From positions 228,976 to 292,975 of the forward strand of contig BCIK01000014.1 in NCBI GenBank assembly GCA_039545295.1: a DNA stretch of 64,000 nucleotides, written 5' to 3'. The notes under the pieces are model-generated. The model was not told the origin of the DNA and made no database searches. It saw only the letters and a list, made by a program, of their open reading frames with translations. The translations under genes were made by a program, and so were the position numbers. This DNA comes from Udeniomyces pyricola. Lineage: Eukaryota > Basidiomycota > Tremellomycetes > Cystofilobasidiales > Mrakiaceae. Positions 23,356 through 35,079 of the stretch are shown one piece after another; the stretch's first letter is position 1; the number at the start of each line of letters is the position of its first letter.

Positions 23356-25328
23356 ATGAAACTGACCGCTCTCCTCATCGACCTCTCCGGAACGCTTCAC
23401 ATCGGCGATGAGCCCACTCGCAACGCCGTCCAAGCCCTCGCTCGGCTTCGTGCTTCAGGCTTGCCGTTTCGCTTCTGGTTCGCCATATCAATTCATCACG
23501 CATCCAAACTATCCCAACATATTCACCCACCGTCGCTCAAAGCTATCAATCTGGTACAATCACGTCGTTCATGTATTGACCAGTTTATTCACCTCTTTTC
23601 TGCTGGCTTCTTCTCGAAAACGACCTCTTACTGTACTCCGTGTACACGTGCGATCACATGCCCAATCATTTTCCAGTTCTAACACGACCAAGGAATCGAC
23701 AGCTTCGCTCCTCGCTCGCCTGCGGAAAATCGGGTTCGTCGTCCATGAACACGAGCTTTGGACGTCACTCAATGCATGTCGTCGGGAAGTCGACTCCAAG
23801 AAACTCAAGTACGCTCTCCTTAACTCAAAAAAAGAAAAAGAAAAAACCCCGACGACTACCCAACACAAGCTTGACCAGATCAGCTGTCATCTTCCCTGTT
23901 AATCTCTCCATCTTTATGACGATTTCACTGACTGACATGCATCACCAAAATCCATCGTACCCGCATTCCGTACCCTCACCATGGCCGCCATCACGACCTC
24001 CTCCTCCTCTGTCCCATCTCTCTCAACTGACCGACCACATCTGCATCACGTTACAATCGAAACAAAACTTCCCCCTTTTAGACCTTTTCTAATCCTTTCC
24101 GACTCTGCTCTAGAGGACTTTTCGCACCTACCTAAGCTCTCGCCCGATCAATGCGATAGTGTCGTCGTCGGCCTCGCTCCAGAAAAACTCGACTACGACC
24201 ATCTCAACACCGCGTTTCGCATCCGTGCGTACCCCCAGGCCGTATAACCCTGAGGATCGAAACGACGATTCGTAGGTCTGACATCTTGCTTTCTCATCTT
24301 GTTCTTATCCTCTTTTTTTTCTGGTTTCTTGATCGGCCTGATGGATCGATCGATCGGTTGGTGCGAGGCGTGACGTGCTGCAATGCCCGGTGAAACACAC
24401 ACACATATATATATACACACCAAAACAAATATTGAAGTGTCGAGAGAGTCGCTCGCGCCGCATCACGAACCTCAACCAGATGAACCCCGAACGTTACTCG
24501 CTACAGTACGTTCGGTTTCTTGACCTTTTTAATTCGGGCCGGTAGTTGTCGCTTCGTGGCATCACCATCATATTATCCCTCTGGAGTCCCATGTCTCATC
24601 AGAAGTTGGATCTACCTCAATAGTCCTGCTCGAAATTCTCTTGTTGATCCTCTCAAGATAACCGAGGATGGGGGGGGGGGGGGGAGAGAGCAGCCGGCCA
24701 GCTCGGTTACATATCCTCCCTGTTCAATTTCCACCATGGATCAGTGACATTCCTATGTCATGTATTGATCTATACAAATTACTTATTTATCTGTTTATTT
24801 GCTTCTTTTCTTTGGGGTTTTTTTTTTTTGATCTGTCTGGATTCCCACGGTTTCTAGCACATCTCGACGTACTATCGTCCAACGCCTACGTCCGCACTCT
24901 CCCTCGGTCCCGGTCCCTTCATCCACGCCCTCTCCCACTCCACCACTCCTCCGACCCCCATCCAAATCCTCGGTAAACCCACCGTTTCCTTCTTTCACTC
25001 TACCATTGCCTCTCTCGGCCTAGGGGATCTCTCACCGGCGGCGTACGGGACGATTGGGATCGTAGGCGATGATTGGAAAAACGATTTGGGTGGAGGCGCT
25101 TGTGAGTTGGGGTTGAGGAGGTTCTTGGTGAGGAGTGGGAAGTGGAGACAAGGGGATTTGGAGAGGGCCCGAGGGGAGAATCGAGGAAATCACGAGGAGG
25201 AGGAGGAGGAGGCGTCGGTTGGTACTGGCAGGGAGCGAGGAGGAGGGGAGGAGGAAATGTGTACGGAAGTCAGAGACTTTGCAGAGCTCGTCGAGGAGAT
25301 CCTTCGAGATCGCCAAGTCGACGAGTGA
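23356..25328 (+). CDS. HDHD2/LHPP-like HAD-superfamily phosphatase
   Basis: Haloacid-dehalogenase hydrolase of 311 aa. Exons: 23356-23477, 23677-23808, 24082-24224, 24438-24505, 24858-25328 (936 nt). Family blocks in order: LLIDLSGTLHIGDEPT (motif I nucleophile Asp; Ser at the second position, as in HDHD2), RFCSNTTKES (motif II), PFLILSDSALEDF, VVVGLAPEKLDYDHLNTAFR (C2 cap), TYYRPTPTSALSLGPGPF and IQILGKPTVSFF (motif III Lys), then GIVGDDWKNDLGGGACELGL (motif IV acidic residues). The core resembles vertebrate HDHD2 nearly end to end. An extra Glu/Arg/Gly-rich stretch (about residues 245-290) sits between the last core strand and the C-terminal VRDFAELVEEILRD helix. The first donor is the rare GTTCGC; the splice is supported by the perfectly restored FCSNTTKES motif. 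Substrate unknown; the relatives act on phospholysine/phosphohistidine or pyrophosphate. Confidence 0.87.
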
Positions 25329-26017
25329 GATCCATCGAGTACGTACGTACGCGCGGGCGGATATATATATATATATATATATATGTGCATATGATCAGAC
25401 GTCTTCATTGACATTTAGAGCTGGTTTGTCACTGTGTGATACTCATCGCATGATGAGCTTGATGAGTTACCTTAAACGTGGTTTATTCATGTCCGATCGG
25501 CTGACATCATTGGGTCCTCAAAAGCACGACTAGGACTGTACTAAGTCGGACTTCCTTTTAAGCTCGTGGATAGTATATATCTATCGGGACGTTTTAGACG
25601 CCCTGCTGCAAATAGCTTACTACGTACTCCGGGTACGTTTGGTGAAAACAGTACTGCATGATCGATGTTGTCCACTCAAATCGTGGGGATGAATTCTCAA
25701 ATTGGCCGAGTGTGCTTAGCCAGGCTATAAGTCACACCGTCAACGTCGGTACATACCTCGCTTCCCCGAGGATCGACCTTCAGGAGAGAAAAAAAAAAAA
25801 CAAGAAAAAAAAAACAAGAAACAACAAGAACATCTACATTCCGGACCTCGATCATCTCGATCCCTAACTCACGCCTTCCATCCATCTACCCATCCAAAAA
25901 AAAAATCGATACAACGCGGTCCGAATTGACAGCTACTAGCTGCCACGCAGCTGCCCGACCCCCCCCCCCTCCCTTCCCCCTCCACCTTTTTCCAACGACA
26001 AAAAAACCACCCCAACC
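25329..26017. other. Convergent 3' regions with AT microsatellite and A/C runs
   Basis: 689 bp between convergent stop codons. It contains an (AT)n tract at 25361-25384, A-rich runs at 25790-25830 and a C run near 25961. Nothing coding was recognised. Confidence 0.6.
25361..25384. repeat. (AT)12 microsatellite
   Basis: About twelve AT dinucleotides, about 30 bp past the stop codon of the HAD phosphatase gene, so probably within its 3' UTR or just beyond. Confidence 0.9.
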
Positions 26018-27552
26018 TTAACGGAACAGGCCACCTCTCACGACCCTCTCGGCATCTTTGATTGCCTTCATCTTCTCCCGCCGTTCCTCAGCTTCTTCGG
26101 CGAGGAGCTGCTCTTTCTCCCATTTCTCCTGGAGCGCTTCCTCTTCGACCTCGAGTTTTTGGCGGATGCGCATGTCTTCCAACGAGGCCTCCCAGGTGTG
26201 CTACAGTACGAGATGCATCCCGAGAGAGAGAAAGAGAGAGAGAAAGGGAGGAAAAAGAGTTACCACAGGTAGACAAATCATCATGAAGGGTTCAGTGACC
26301 CAGAGGAGAAAGAGTGCCCCCTCCAAAAAACCGGAGGGGGGGGGGGACAAAACCCAGGTCGATTCGGAAAGGACTAGATATACATATATATATATATATA
26401 CTGTTCGGACGTACTCTTTCGGCTCGAATGCCTTCGTCGACCCAGTCCCAGTACTCCTTTGGCCACATGGGAGGAGGAAGGTTCCGCTCGCTAATCGCAG
26501 GACAAAGGGCGAAACAAAAATGGCGTTGATTGTTTAAATAGAGAACATCAGTGCGTGAGGAGGGGTGGAGCTGCGAAGCGGAAATCAAAAGCAAGAAAGT
26601 GGGACAGAAAGATAGATAGGGGTTTTGCCATCGCGACGCAGGGACGCACTACATGACTCCTCCGGGGTCCTTGGCTGGTCATTGGAGTATCACATGAGCA
26701 ATCGATGAGATCAATGCGTTCATTGGAGGGAGAAGAAGAAGAAGCAAAGATGAACACAGGCGTCTCTCTGAAGGCAAAACCCAAGCCCTGAGCCGATCCT
26801 TGATTCTCGCGGGTGTTTTTCGACAACCCCCTACAAGTACGAGAGAGGGAGAGGAAGGGACGCAACGGTAAATAAATCGGTCGTAATACTGGTTCTCGAC
26901 GAGGAAGTCTTCCTTTTTCTTGAGCCAAGCTGAGATGGCCCGTGGATCTTGAAGGGTGCTAGGAGAGCACGCATCGGCAGTGAGTGACCATGGGGGAGGA
27001 AGGAAGCAAGCGAAGGAGAGATTGGCCGTCAGCCGTGCCGTCGTGGGGCTCCTCTGCCTTTGGTTTCGTGTTCAACCTGAGCACAACCCAAAGACCTCTT
27101 CTCATCGACGGCATCGATGGAGGACATCTCGGGATGATGAGGTATGCGATGCAAGATGTATGTGTGAGTGATGAGACTGACGAGGCGACGTCGTATTCGG
27201 CGCGAAGCTGGCCGATGGCTCGACTGAGGTCGTTGGTTCCCCTCCCGATGATGGTCGACTTGAAAAAGTGACATTGGCGCTTGAACAGACTAGATGGATG
27301 CGAAGAGAGGGTTGAGATGCGCAAGAAAGATGATGGGATTGTCAGTGAAATGAATGGGAGGATGGACGGATGGATGAATGGAGCTAGCTGAATGAGGGCG
27401 AGGGAAGGGGGGAGGCGGTCCTTCCGGGCCGGAGATGGCAGGATGGTGAGCGGGGACGTTGGTTGAAGGAGTGGAGTGAGTTGAAAGACAAGTTGCGACA
27501 CATACGCCTTGACGTATATACGATGTGCGGCGGAGAATGGGGCGGATGACAT
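26018..27552 (-). CDS. NDUFB9: NADH:ubiquinone oxidoreductase B22 subunit (LYR protein)
   Basis: Accessory subunit of mitochondrial complex I, 176 aa (human NDUFB9 is 179). Exons: 27506-27552, 27182-27289, 26867-26958, 26650-26674, 26415-26490, 26018-26200 (531 nt). The start MSSAPFSAAHRIYVKALFKRQ carries the LYR-type helix (here Tyr-Val-Lys-Ala-Leu-Phe-Lys-Arg). AIGQLRAEYDVASTLQDPRA and LKKKEDFLVENQYY correspond to the RA.F...K...DP..L..LL..A family region. The 25-nt exon 4 completes YPKDPGGVMYERNLPPP, equivalent to HPDSPGGTSYERN...PP. The C-terminus is a charged helix (EEEALQEKWEKEQLLAEEAE). LYR proteins recruit acyl carrier protein to complex I. It shares a 275-bp promoter with the PPR-like gene. 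Confidence 0.88.
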
Positions 27553-27827
27553 GATGTAATGAGAGGGGACCCCGAGGATTGGGTGGTTGATGGTGTGATA
27601 TGTAGATATGGTGATGGCTTCAAAGACAAGACAAGACGATCAGATCATCCGGGCGATTGCGGCCAACGTTCCGAAGGATCAGACTGCATTCATTCGCCCT
27701 GCGCTATCACGCCCTTTCTTCATCTTTGCTTTCAAAACCCCCCCATCCCCATCCCCATCCCCATCTCCGTCGTTGACCTTAACCCGTCTACCATCCACAC
27801 CCAATTCCCACTTCCTCCACGCTTACC
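27553..27827. promoter_or_regulatory. Short shared promoter of NDUFB9 and the PPR-like gene
   Basis: Only 275 bp separate the two divergent start codons, so both transcripts start inside it. The side next to 27828 is C-rich with CCCCATCC repeats, typical of a fungal 5' UTR. No TATA box was seen. Confidence 0.55.
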
Positions 27828-30751
27828 ATGAAACGGCTCCATACCCTCACCCACATCCCCCTCCGCACCCAACTCACCACCGTCCCTGCCGACACCCGCC
27901 GACGAGCCGATCGCCTGACCGGCATCTTGCACTCTCCATCCCGGGCTGTTGGCACCCTCGCTTCTCACCCTGTCGACACCACCCAGTCCCCCATACCTAG
28001 CACCTCATCACCGAAAGTAGCTCCATCGCCTCCTCCTTTCGAACTGCTCAGGGACACTACCACCGCTGCCAAAGCCACCGCGACCATCCGGCGCCGCCAC
28101 GACGCCCCGAGCCCGGCTATTCCGTCTCCACCACCGCCAGCGCCAACCAAGGTGGCCGCTACGAGCCCATTGCCTCTCACATCACCAGCAATCCCCCCAG
28201 GATCGCCATTCTCCCCAAGTACGGTATCAGCTGCCGAAAACCGCGATCCATATGGCTCGCAAGCTCCGTCGCCATCTCGCTCGCGCGGGCCGTCGGCCGG
28301 TGCCGATGGCCTTTCGACAGCGCAACCACCGACCGACCCCTCCTCGCCGCCTCCGCCTCATCCTTTTCCTGTACGCGCACGTCCTTCATCTTCGACGTCA
28401 GCATCAAAGTCCTCGTCACCATCAACACCACCAGCCCTCACATCGTTCCAGAACATAGCCCAACTCTCGATCCCAACGTTCCTCCTCCCCTTTCTCTCAG
28501 ACAAGAAGCCCGATCCCATCTTTGCGGCGAAAACGTCCCCTCCGTCCGTCCAGCATCTGCCCGAACCTGTCCCTCCTCACCAAGTCAAGCTTCTGTCTCA
28601 GCTGACAGCACTCGTCCCTTGCGGAACGACCGAAGACCATGGTCTCATCCTCTCCTATTACAACCGCATCGACTCTGCCCTCCTCACTGATGCCATCCAT
28701 ATCGACGTAGCCAACCGCATGGCCGACGGCGACGGCGCCCTCATTCATTTTCAACGGCTCTGGATCGTCGTTGAGCGGATGATCTCCCTCGGCGTAACGG
28801 TGCCCGAGCGATGCCAACAAAAGTTGCTGCTGTGGGCCGCCGCGGGCGAGGCCAAAACGTATCACAAAATTGGCGTCTCGGACTCTGTCACCTCTACAAT
28901 CGCCCCGTTCGAGACACGCGACATTTACGACGGACCGCTAACTCAAGATCACCATGCCGCATGGGAAATGATGTACGGCAAGAGCATCGATTCGGAGCTG
29001 GGAGACGAAAGTGGCGACACCCAGACCTCCCCGGATAGTCCTACCAAGACGGCCCCCCAGGTGACCCCTACCGAGTCGGCGGCCAGGACCACCCCGAACA
29101 AGACGTCGCCCAGTACCGCCCCTGCTGACCGACATGCTAAGCCAAGGATCCCCAATGCCGCCTACGATGCTCTCCTTCGCAAGAGCCTGCCTCCTCGCCT
29201 GGCCCGTGCCATTGCCTCTCGGCAGACGACGTCGAGTCAAGTGCTCCCTTACCATTTTAACTCGCTTGCCCAGCAAGCCCTTCAATCTCGCGACTACACC
29301 GTCATGGCGACGCTACCTGCCGTTCTGTCCCAACCCAACGTCAAACTCGACATCGACGCATTCAACGCGCTTCTCTACGCATTCGCCTCGGACGAAAACA
29401 TCCGACTTACGGTCCCACTTGAAGCTTACATTGCCCTTCGACGACATGCCGCTGGACTTCATTGGCGACGGGCTTACATCGAGCGTGCCGCCTTGGGTCT
29501 CTACCACAACTTTGACGATGCGACCGAGTCGTACGCCAATCCGATCCTCGACTCCCTTTCGTATGACCTTCCACCCGGTCTCGCTCCCAACTACAAGACC
29601 TACTCAATGCTGCTGAAATCGTGCATCGTCCGAGGTGACCTCAACCTCTCGCTGACAATCTTCAAGGATATGCTCAACCCAAACTCCAAAACGCTGCGCA
29701 TGCCGGACGCAGATCCAGGAGACAAGGGTGCACCCCCCATCAAACTTGAGATGCATCACCCAAAACTGTCGGACTACACGTTTTTGTTCCAGGGATTCTT
29801 CGAGTACGGCCAGCTGCCGGGACTGACGGCGGAAGATGAAAGGGTTTACGATACATGGTCCCGTCAGGTCGTCCGGGCACTCGGGCCGAAGCGGAGAGGA
29901 CCCGACCGTGTCGATCACGCCGATGAACTCGTCATGGAATCGACCGAGACGTTGGACGGGTCCGACGGCGGTCGCATCAGTCGACGCGAGCTGGAACTGA
30001 GGGAGCGAACGACGTACGTCTGGATGGTCGGCATGGGGTTCTGGGAAGCTCCCTTGGAAGGAGCGGACCCGATCAAGTTTGATGGCGAACCCGTGCAGAT
30101 TAAGCAGTTTGTCGTCAACAAGGCGACCGAGGGGAAACCGTGGGAACTTCAGACGCTCGTGGTGTTGTTTAGAAGTATGCTCAATATGAGTTCGGAAGGC
30201 TGTGAGTAACCTCAAATATGTTGCGGACGATGCGAAGGAGGAAGGAGAGGAGCCGAGGTGGGAGAGAGGAGAGTCGAAGATCTCAAGATCGACTTTGATA
30301 CATATAAAACAAAGTATAATAGACTGACGCTTCCATGGTGTTTTCCTTTTTCTTTTCTCCTTCTTCCTTTTTTTCTTCTTCTCCTCCTCTCTCCGTTTGC
30401 TCTCCGTCATCCTCAGTCACCGCTGGAACCCCCGTCCACCCCCACCCATCTTTCCTCCCACCCGCTCGGATGCCCGACTACCTCCTCCGAACGAAAGCTC
30501 CCTCCCCTGCTCGGATCCTCTGGGTCCTCCGCGCTTTTGCCAAAACGACCAATTTCAACCCGACCGTCCTCCGAGGCGTCTGGCGGGCGTTGGAGGAGAA
30601 GTTTGGGAAGGGGAACAATGGGGGTTGGATCCATTGGAGGTTGGATCGAGAGTTGAGGAGGTTTTTGAGGGCGGTCGGGGTGGAGGTGAGGGAGGACATG
30701 ATTACGGATCTGAGGTTAGAGGAGAAGTTGTATGCGGACGAAGAGATCTGA
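27828..30751 (+). CDS. PPR-like, probably mitochondrial RNA-binding protein
   Basis: Two exons, 27828-30201 and 30417-30751, encode 902 aa. The N-terminus (MKRLHTLTHIPLRTQLTTVP) is basic and lacks acidic residues, consistent with mitochondrial import. Residues about 50-215 are Pro/Ser-rich and probably disordered. Further on, helical-repeat units appear, for example KLDIDAFNALLYAFAS and NYKTYSMLLKSCIVRGDLNL followed by SLTIFKDML, which match the 35-residue pentatricopeptide pattern (Y..LL..C...G....A...F..M). The C-terminal exon (ILWVLRAFAKTTNF, ending in a charged helix) has no recognised motif. The specific RNA target cannot be assigned; a role in mitochondrial gene expression is inferred. 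The donor GTGAGT and acceptor CCTCAG are canonical. Confidence 0.75.
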
Positions 30752-31431
30752 AGGGGAACTGAGACGATGATAGGGGAAGGGAGGGGGGGGGGGGAGGCGG
30801 AGTCCATGTGGTTGTATTGTCTTTTTCTTTCCCTTTGGGGGATGGGAACTGTTCATGCGTGCGTTTATATCATGTACGTTTATACCATTGTCGACAGCGC
30901 CGACTGCTCTCTTATCGCGCTACTTTGTTCGAAACCCCTGAGTCGTCCCTAGTATGTTCTGTCCGGATTAGCACACCTTAACTAGTAATCTATCATGACG
31001 TCGGCTGACTGAATAGGTGTGAGGCAGACTTTGCATGTGACCGATGATGTCAATCCACGAGGTTGGGCAACGCTCGGCAGGTCAAGGCACACGTGTCACA
31101 TATCTTGCAGGCTGTGTACAAACCACATCATCAACCCTCCCAGCTCCCTTGTCATCAACGTCTCAACCACATCACCTCCCTCTCCCTTATACTACCTCCC
31201 TTTCACACTTTGTATGTCTCCATCTCTCCCCCCGCCTTTTTTTTTTTAATCACCTACAACACAAAACTCTTTAGTCGACCCACTCTATACTTCGCTCTCT
31301 TGCTCAACGGAACCCAACTGACTCTTCCCCAACGAATCTGCTGCTCCTTTGTTGCACCATCTCCCCTCTCTTCTCCACTTGCTTCACTATCGTCGTATAT
31401 CCTTGACTCCCTTGCTTTGTTAGTTCCCAAC
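30752..31431. other. Intergenic between the PPR-like and ABM genes
   Basis: 680 bp. It has a G run near 30783 in the probable 3' UTR and a C/T-rich leader before 31432. No further gene was recognised. Confidence 0.55.
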
Positions 31432-32393
31432 ATGGTCTACACTATCGTCGTTCACTTCCAGGCCAAGCCCGGTTGCGAGAAGAATGTCGCGTACGTCATC
31501 GCTCTCTACACACGTCGTGCTGAAACCCTCGGCATTGCAGATCAAAACGCTCGAGCTCCCCACGCTGTTTTCTTTTGTTCGCTCATCCTATTTGATTCTT
31601 CCATCTTCGTACGAAACCAATCGCCATCATAGTGAGTTCATCAAGGAGGCTTCTGAGATCTACAAGAAGGACAAGGAGACCCTCGACTGGCACGTCATGC
31701 AAGACCCCAAGGTCAGAAACCTTTCCATCTCGTTGGCTTTTTGCATTCTCTCGCTTGTCGTCCGCTGTTTTCTGACGTTTTTTTATTTTCATTTTTATTT
31801 TGTGTGTTTCTTACGTCTGCGATTGATGGTGTTCTGAGTAGGATGCTTCCAAGTTCTGCATCGTTGAGCGATACGAGCAGGAATCTTCGCAGCAGTAGTA
31901 AGTCTCCTCATCTTCCCTTCGCCTTGGTTTCTCCCTCCTGTCTTGGATTCGTCTAACAGCCAGCTCACCACCCTCCTCCGCTGCTCGGACTCTTCTCCAT
32001 CTCACACCCTTCTCTGTCCCACCACAATCTTTTTTCTTTCCCCTTGTCTGCTTTCAGCCACCTTTCGAACCCATTCTGGAAGACGTTTGACCCCAAGATC
32101 GAGCCTTGGTTGACCGATGCCGGCATGGACCTCACTCGGTAAGTCTTTTACCACACGGCTTCCAACACATGAGTCACCTCCTTCAATCTTTCATGCTTCC
32201 TTTTTCTTCTAATTCTCCTTGCGACGTGCACCCTCTGATTTCTGGTTTCCTCGCTTTTTGTTGATTGCGTTTCAATTCGGAACTTTGAACACTAACACTT
32301 CTTCTCCCTGTTTCCCACTCTCTCCTCCTTCCTCATTCTCATGATCTTTTTGTCCTCTTTTTTCTGACTTTGAACAGATGGGAGGAGTTGTAA
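31432..32393 (+). CDS. Small ABM-domain (dimeric alpha/beta barrel) protein
   Basis: Protein of 96 aa from five exons: 31432-31490, 31633-31711, 31842-31897, 32058-32138, 32378-32393 (291 nt). MVYTIVVHFQAKPGCEKNVA opens the first beta strand, followed by a helix (EFIKEASEIYKKDKETLDW), HVMQDPKDASKFCIVERYEQ and YHLSNPFWKTFDPKIEPWL. This is the layout of antibiotic-biosynthesis-monooxygenase-like domains: a beta strand, a helix, a strand pair with E.Y, then a H..... helix. Such stand-alone proteins in fungi are usually small dimers of unknown substrate; some relatives degrade quinones or haem. No catalytic residue can be fixed, and function is unassigned. The last coding exon is only 16 nt long, including the stop codon. 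Confidence 0.8.
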
Positions 32394-33081
32394 ACTAACC
32401 TCATCATTCATCCAATCAATACATGTATCGCTACCCTCTCCCTTCTCCCTCCCCCTTCCCCCTTTCCAACTTTCCCTCTTTTCGCATTTTTGGAATGCTT
32501 ATAAAACTCCCTTGATGCGTCTTTTTAAAGAGTCCTTGGAAAGTTGAGAACTTCGTTGGGAGTCCGATCTTCTCGTTTGTTTCGGTTTCGGTTCCCGCGT
32601 CTATCACGTGAAACGAAATCAAAGAGATGGCTTTTGACGGAGCGTCTTCAGTAGATATATACATATATGATCAAGAATCAGAACGAATTAGAAAGAAGCA
32701 ATCAGTTTTGATTTTTTTCCCTCCAAGTTCATCTGCCGATATTCACATGTACATACGACAGCTGAAGCATACCGATGCATATGGAAAGCTTGAGGAATCC
32801 GAGTTTGCACTGGTCAATAGGCAACTCTGAGGTGATAGTACATAGGCTGACCTGATCCTGATCGTCATCATCTTTCGCATGCACAGCCATTCACAGCCAT
32901 GGATGTCCCATCTTGCATCTCCCCCGTCCAACCGGCTCCACACCAACTCCCCCATTGATCGATCACTCAGTACTCCTCCTTACGCGTACTCAGTTTCATC
33001 AACCCATTACCATCTTCTCACCGGCTCAATCTCTCCACCTCCATCCCTCCCTCTTCATTCTCAAGACCGAAAACCGAAGAC
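32394..33081. other. Intergenic between ABM and dynein light chain genes
   Basis: 688 bp, with CCCTTCC-type repeats after the ABM stop codon and a C/T-rich leader before 33082. No coding motif was found. Confidence 0.55.
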
Positions 33082-34436
33082 ATGAACGATAGTTTCCCCG
33101 CTTCCCACTCGACCTCCTCGACGACTTCGTCGTCGTCACCCGGTACGACCTCGCCGCTCTCGGCCGCGCGCAACCACCACCACCACCTCAACCACCGCAT
33201 CGGACGCCCTTCGAGTTCGTTGTCGGCCCCCCAACCACAGTCGATCGATTCAACGGATTCATCACCTACGTTCGTCCGATGGGAACTTGACCGATAGAAA
33301 GATGACAACCATCGCAACGTGGTCCAGAAAGAGAGGGAAAGGGAAGGAAGGAGACACGAAGTGAAAGGGAGAAGTTCGAGCGCGCGTCGTCCTCCGTTTC
33401 CGGTATTGACTTGCAGTCCTCATTCGGGGGGCAATCATTTTTTTTTATTATTTTTTTCTCAGATTCGATACGGCCCAGCTCAAAGAGTACATCCAACAGC
33501 TTCTCAACTCAACCCTTCGAGGTACATCATCAATAATAATAATAAAAACATTCCAGGCCTTCTTTCTTCTAAGCAATCTCCTTTGTTCTCTCAACCGATC
33601 CAGACTGATTTTTTTTTTTTCTCAATTACTCACGGACTTACACCATCATGCGTCCGTTTGGATTCCTCCTTCTTTTTCCTCCTTCAGGTTCGACATGGAA
33701 CGATGACAACCTCGACCAGATCAAAGGATGGATTCACGAGATTGGTGTCCGCGTCAAGGATCGAATGCTTAGTCAGTTCATCATGGCGTATTCCCACTTT
33801 TCAACTAGATATATATATATCGAAATGCTTTGATCTTGAAAGTCTTGTAGGTAACTCATTGTGGTTCAGTGATGGATGATGTCAACTGACGCGTCCATTT
33901 TTTTTTCGAACGGTTGTCCGCTCCTTCGTCAACCCCCCCCCCCCCCCTTGTCTTCGACGACAGGTATCCAACCGAAAGGCTGGAAATTTATCGTCAACGT
34001 CCAGATCAGTGAGAACCGAGGTCAGATGGCTCTCGCCGGCAGCTCCAGTCGGTGGGAGAAGAACGATTGTTGCCTCAACGTGCATTGGCAAAACGTAAGT
34101 CTTTGCCCCCTTTTTTTTTTTTTTTCTCTTCAGCTCCCTCTTTCTTTTTATCTCTTTTTCTTGATATAGGTGATGATCATAGGAAAGGAATACTAGAAGG
34201 AAAAATTAAATAAAGGAAAAGGGGGAGGTCGGACGACTCAGTGTCTTTTTAGATTGATAATGAGGTATCGAGACAGCATGATGGGGGGGGGGGGGGGGTT
34301 TCGTAGAAACTGCCTCAACGGATTTCCAAACTCCGGATTAACGTCCATCTCTGCTCCATCCCCTCCCCTCCCTCCCCTTTTTCATCCACAGGATCACATG
34401 ATCTGCTTCGTTTCGGCGTTCGCAATCCAACACTAA
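33082..34436 (+). CDS. Tctex-type dynein light chain
   Basis: Predicted dynein light chain of the DYNLT family, 168 aa. Exons 33082-33269, 33463-33521, 33688-33771, 33964-34094, 34392-34436 total 507 nt. After about 60 disordered Ser/His-rich residues, the domain reads FDTAQLKEYIQQLLNSTLRG, then IKGWIHEIGVRVKDRML, GWKFIVNVQISENRGQMAL and SSSRWEKNDCCLNVHWQN, ending DHMICFVSAFAIQH. These blocks match the Tctex1 fold: the N-terminal helix pair, K(F/Y)(I/V)V.V.I strand, W....D....V.W.N strand and the terminal C.V..F.I. It should act as a dimeric cargo/intermediate-chain adaptor of cytoplasmic dynein. The Ser/His-rich leader is unlike typical about 110-aa DYNLT1. Its first intron uses the rare donor GTTCGT. 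Confidence 0.87.
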
Positions 34437-35079
34437 GCCCCCCCCCCCACCCCCCCACTCATTCCGTTATCCATCTCGACTCATCGGAACCCATCTCTCG
34501 GTTTTGTTACCCCCTTTTTTTTACCCTGTTCTCTCCCGTATGCATTCATCGTATGCATTCCTCAATCGAAGCCCTACGACCCGTCCCGTCCCATCCTCCC
34601 CGGACCGAGCGCATATCGAATCGAATCGTATCACATCGCATACGCCTATCAGCTCCTTTTTTTTTCCGAATCCCCATGTTCCATCTTAACACCGCCACAC
34701 CCTCGTTGAAACAATCACCCTTTTTAATCAACTAGGAAAAGAACCCCCCCCCCCCCCCCCCTCCTCCTCCTCCCCCTTTCTTTGCAATTTCTCAAATCGA
34801 TCTCTGGGACGGTATGATGGTCCTCCTCTTCCTTCTCCTCCTTCAGCGTTTCGTCCATGAGCTAAGTAGTTCAAAAAGGAAACTTTGGCACACACACATA
34901 CACACATACAAACACCCACCCACCCACGCAAAAAGTCTCCGTAGACATTCAAGCCGTCGGGTTCCAAGCGACCAAGCGATTCACCGATAAACTTGTGATA
35001 GGTCATCATCCTATATTTGGCAAAGGGCGGGGCGGGGCGGGGTGGGGAGGGAAGAGTGGAAGGGGTGGGTTGGATTCTC
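34437..35079. other. Convergent 3' regions with C runs
   Basis: 643 bp between convergent stop codons, with C runs at 34439-34457 and 34744-34761. It holds the two 3' UTRs; no coding sequence was recognised. Confidence 0.6.

Noticed and set aside
29604..30410. 268-codon frame antisense to the PPR-like gene
   Set aside because: Its sequence is the shadow of the coding strand; the opposite strand has a 2.3-kb exon with PPR motifs.
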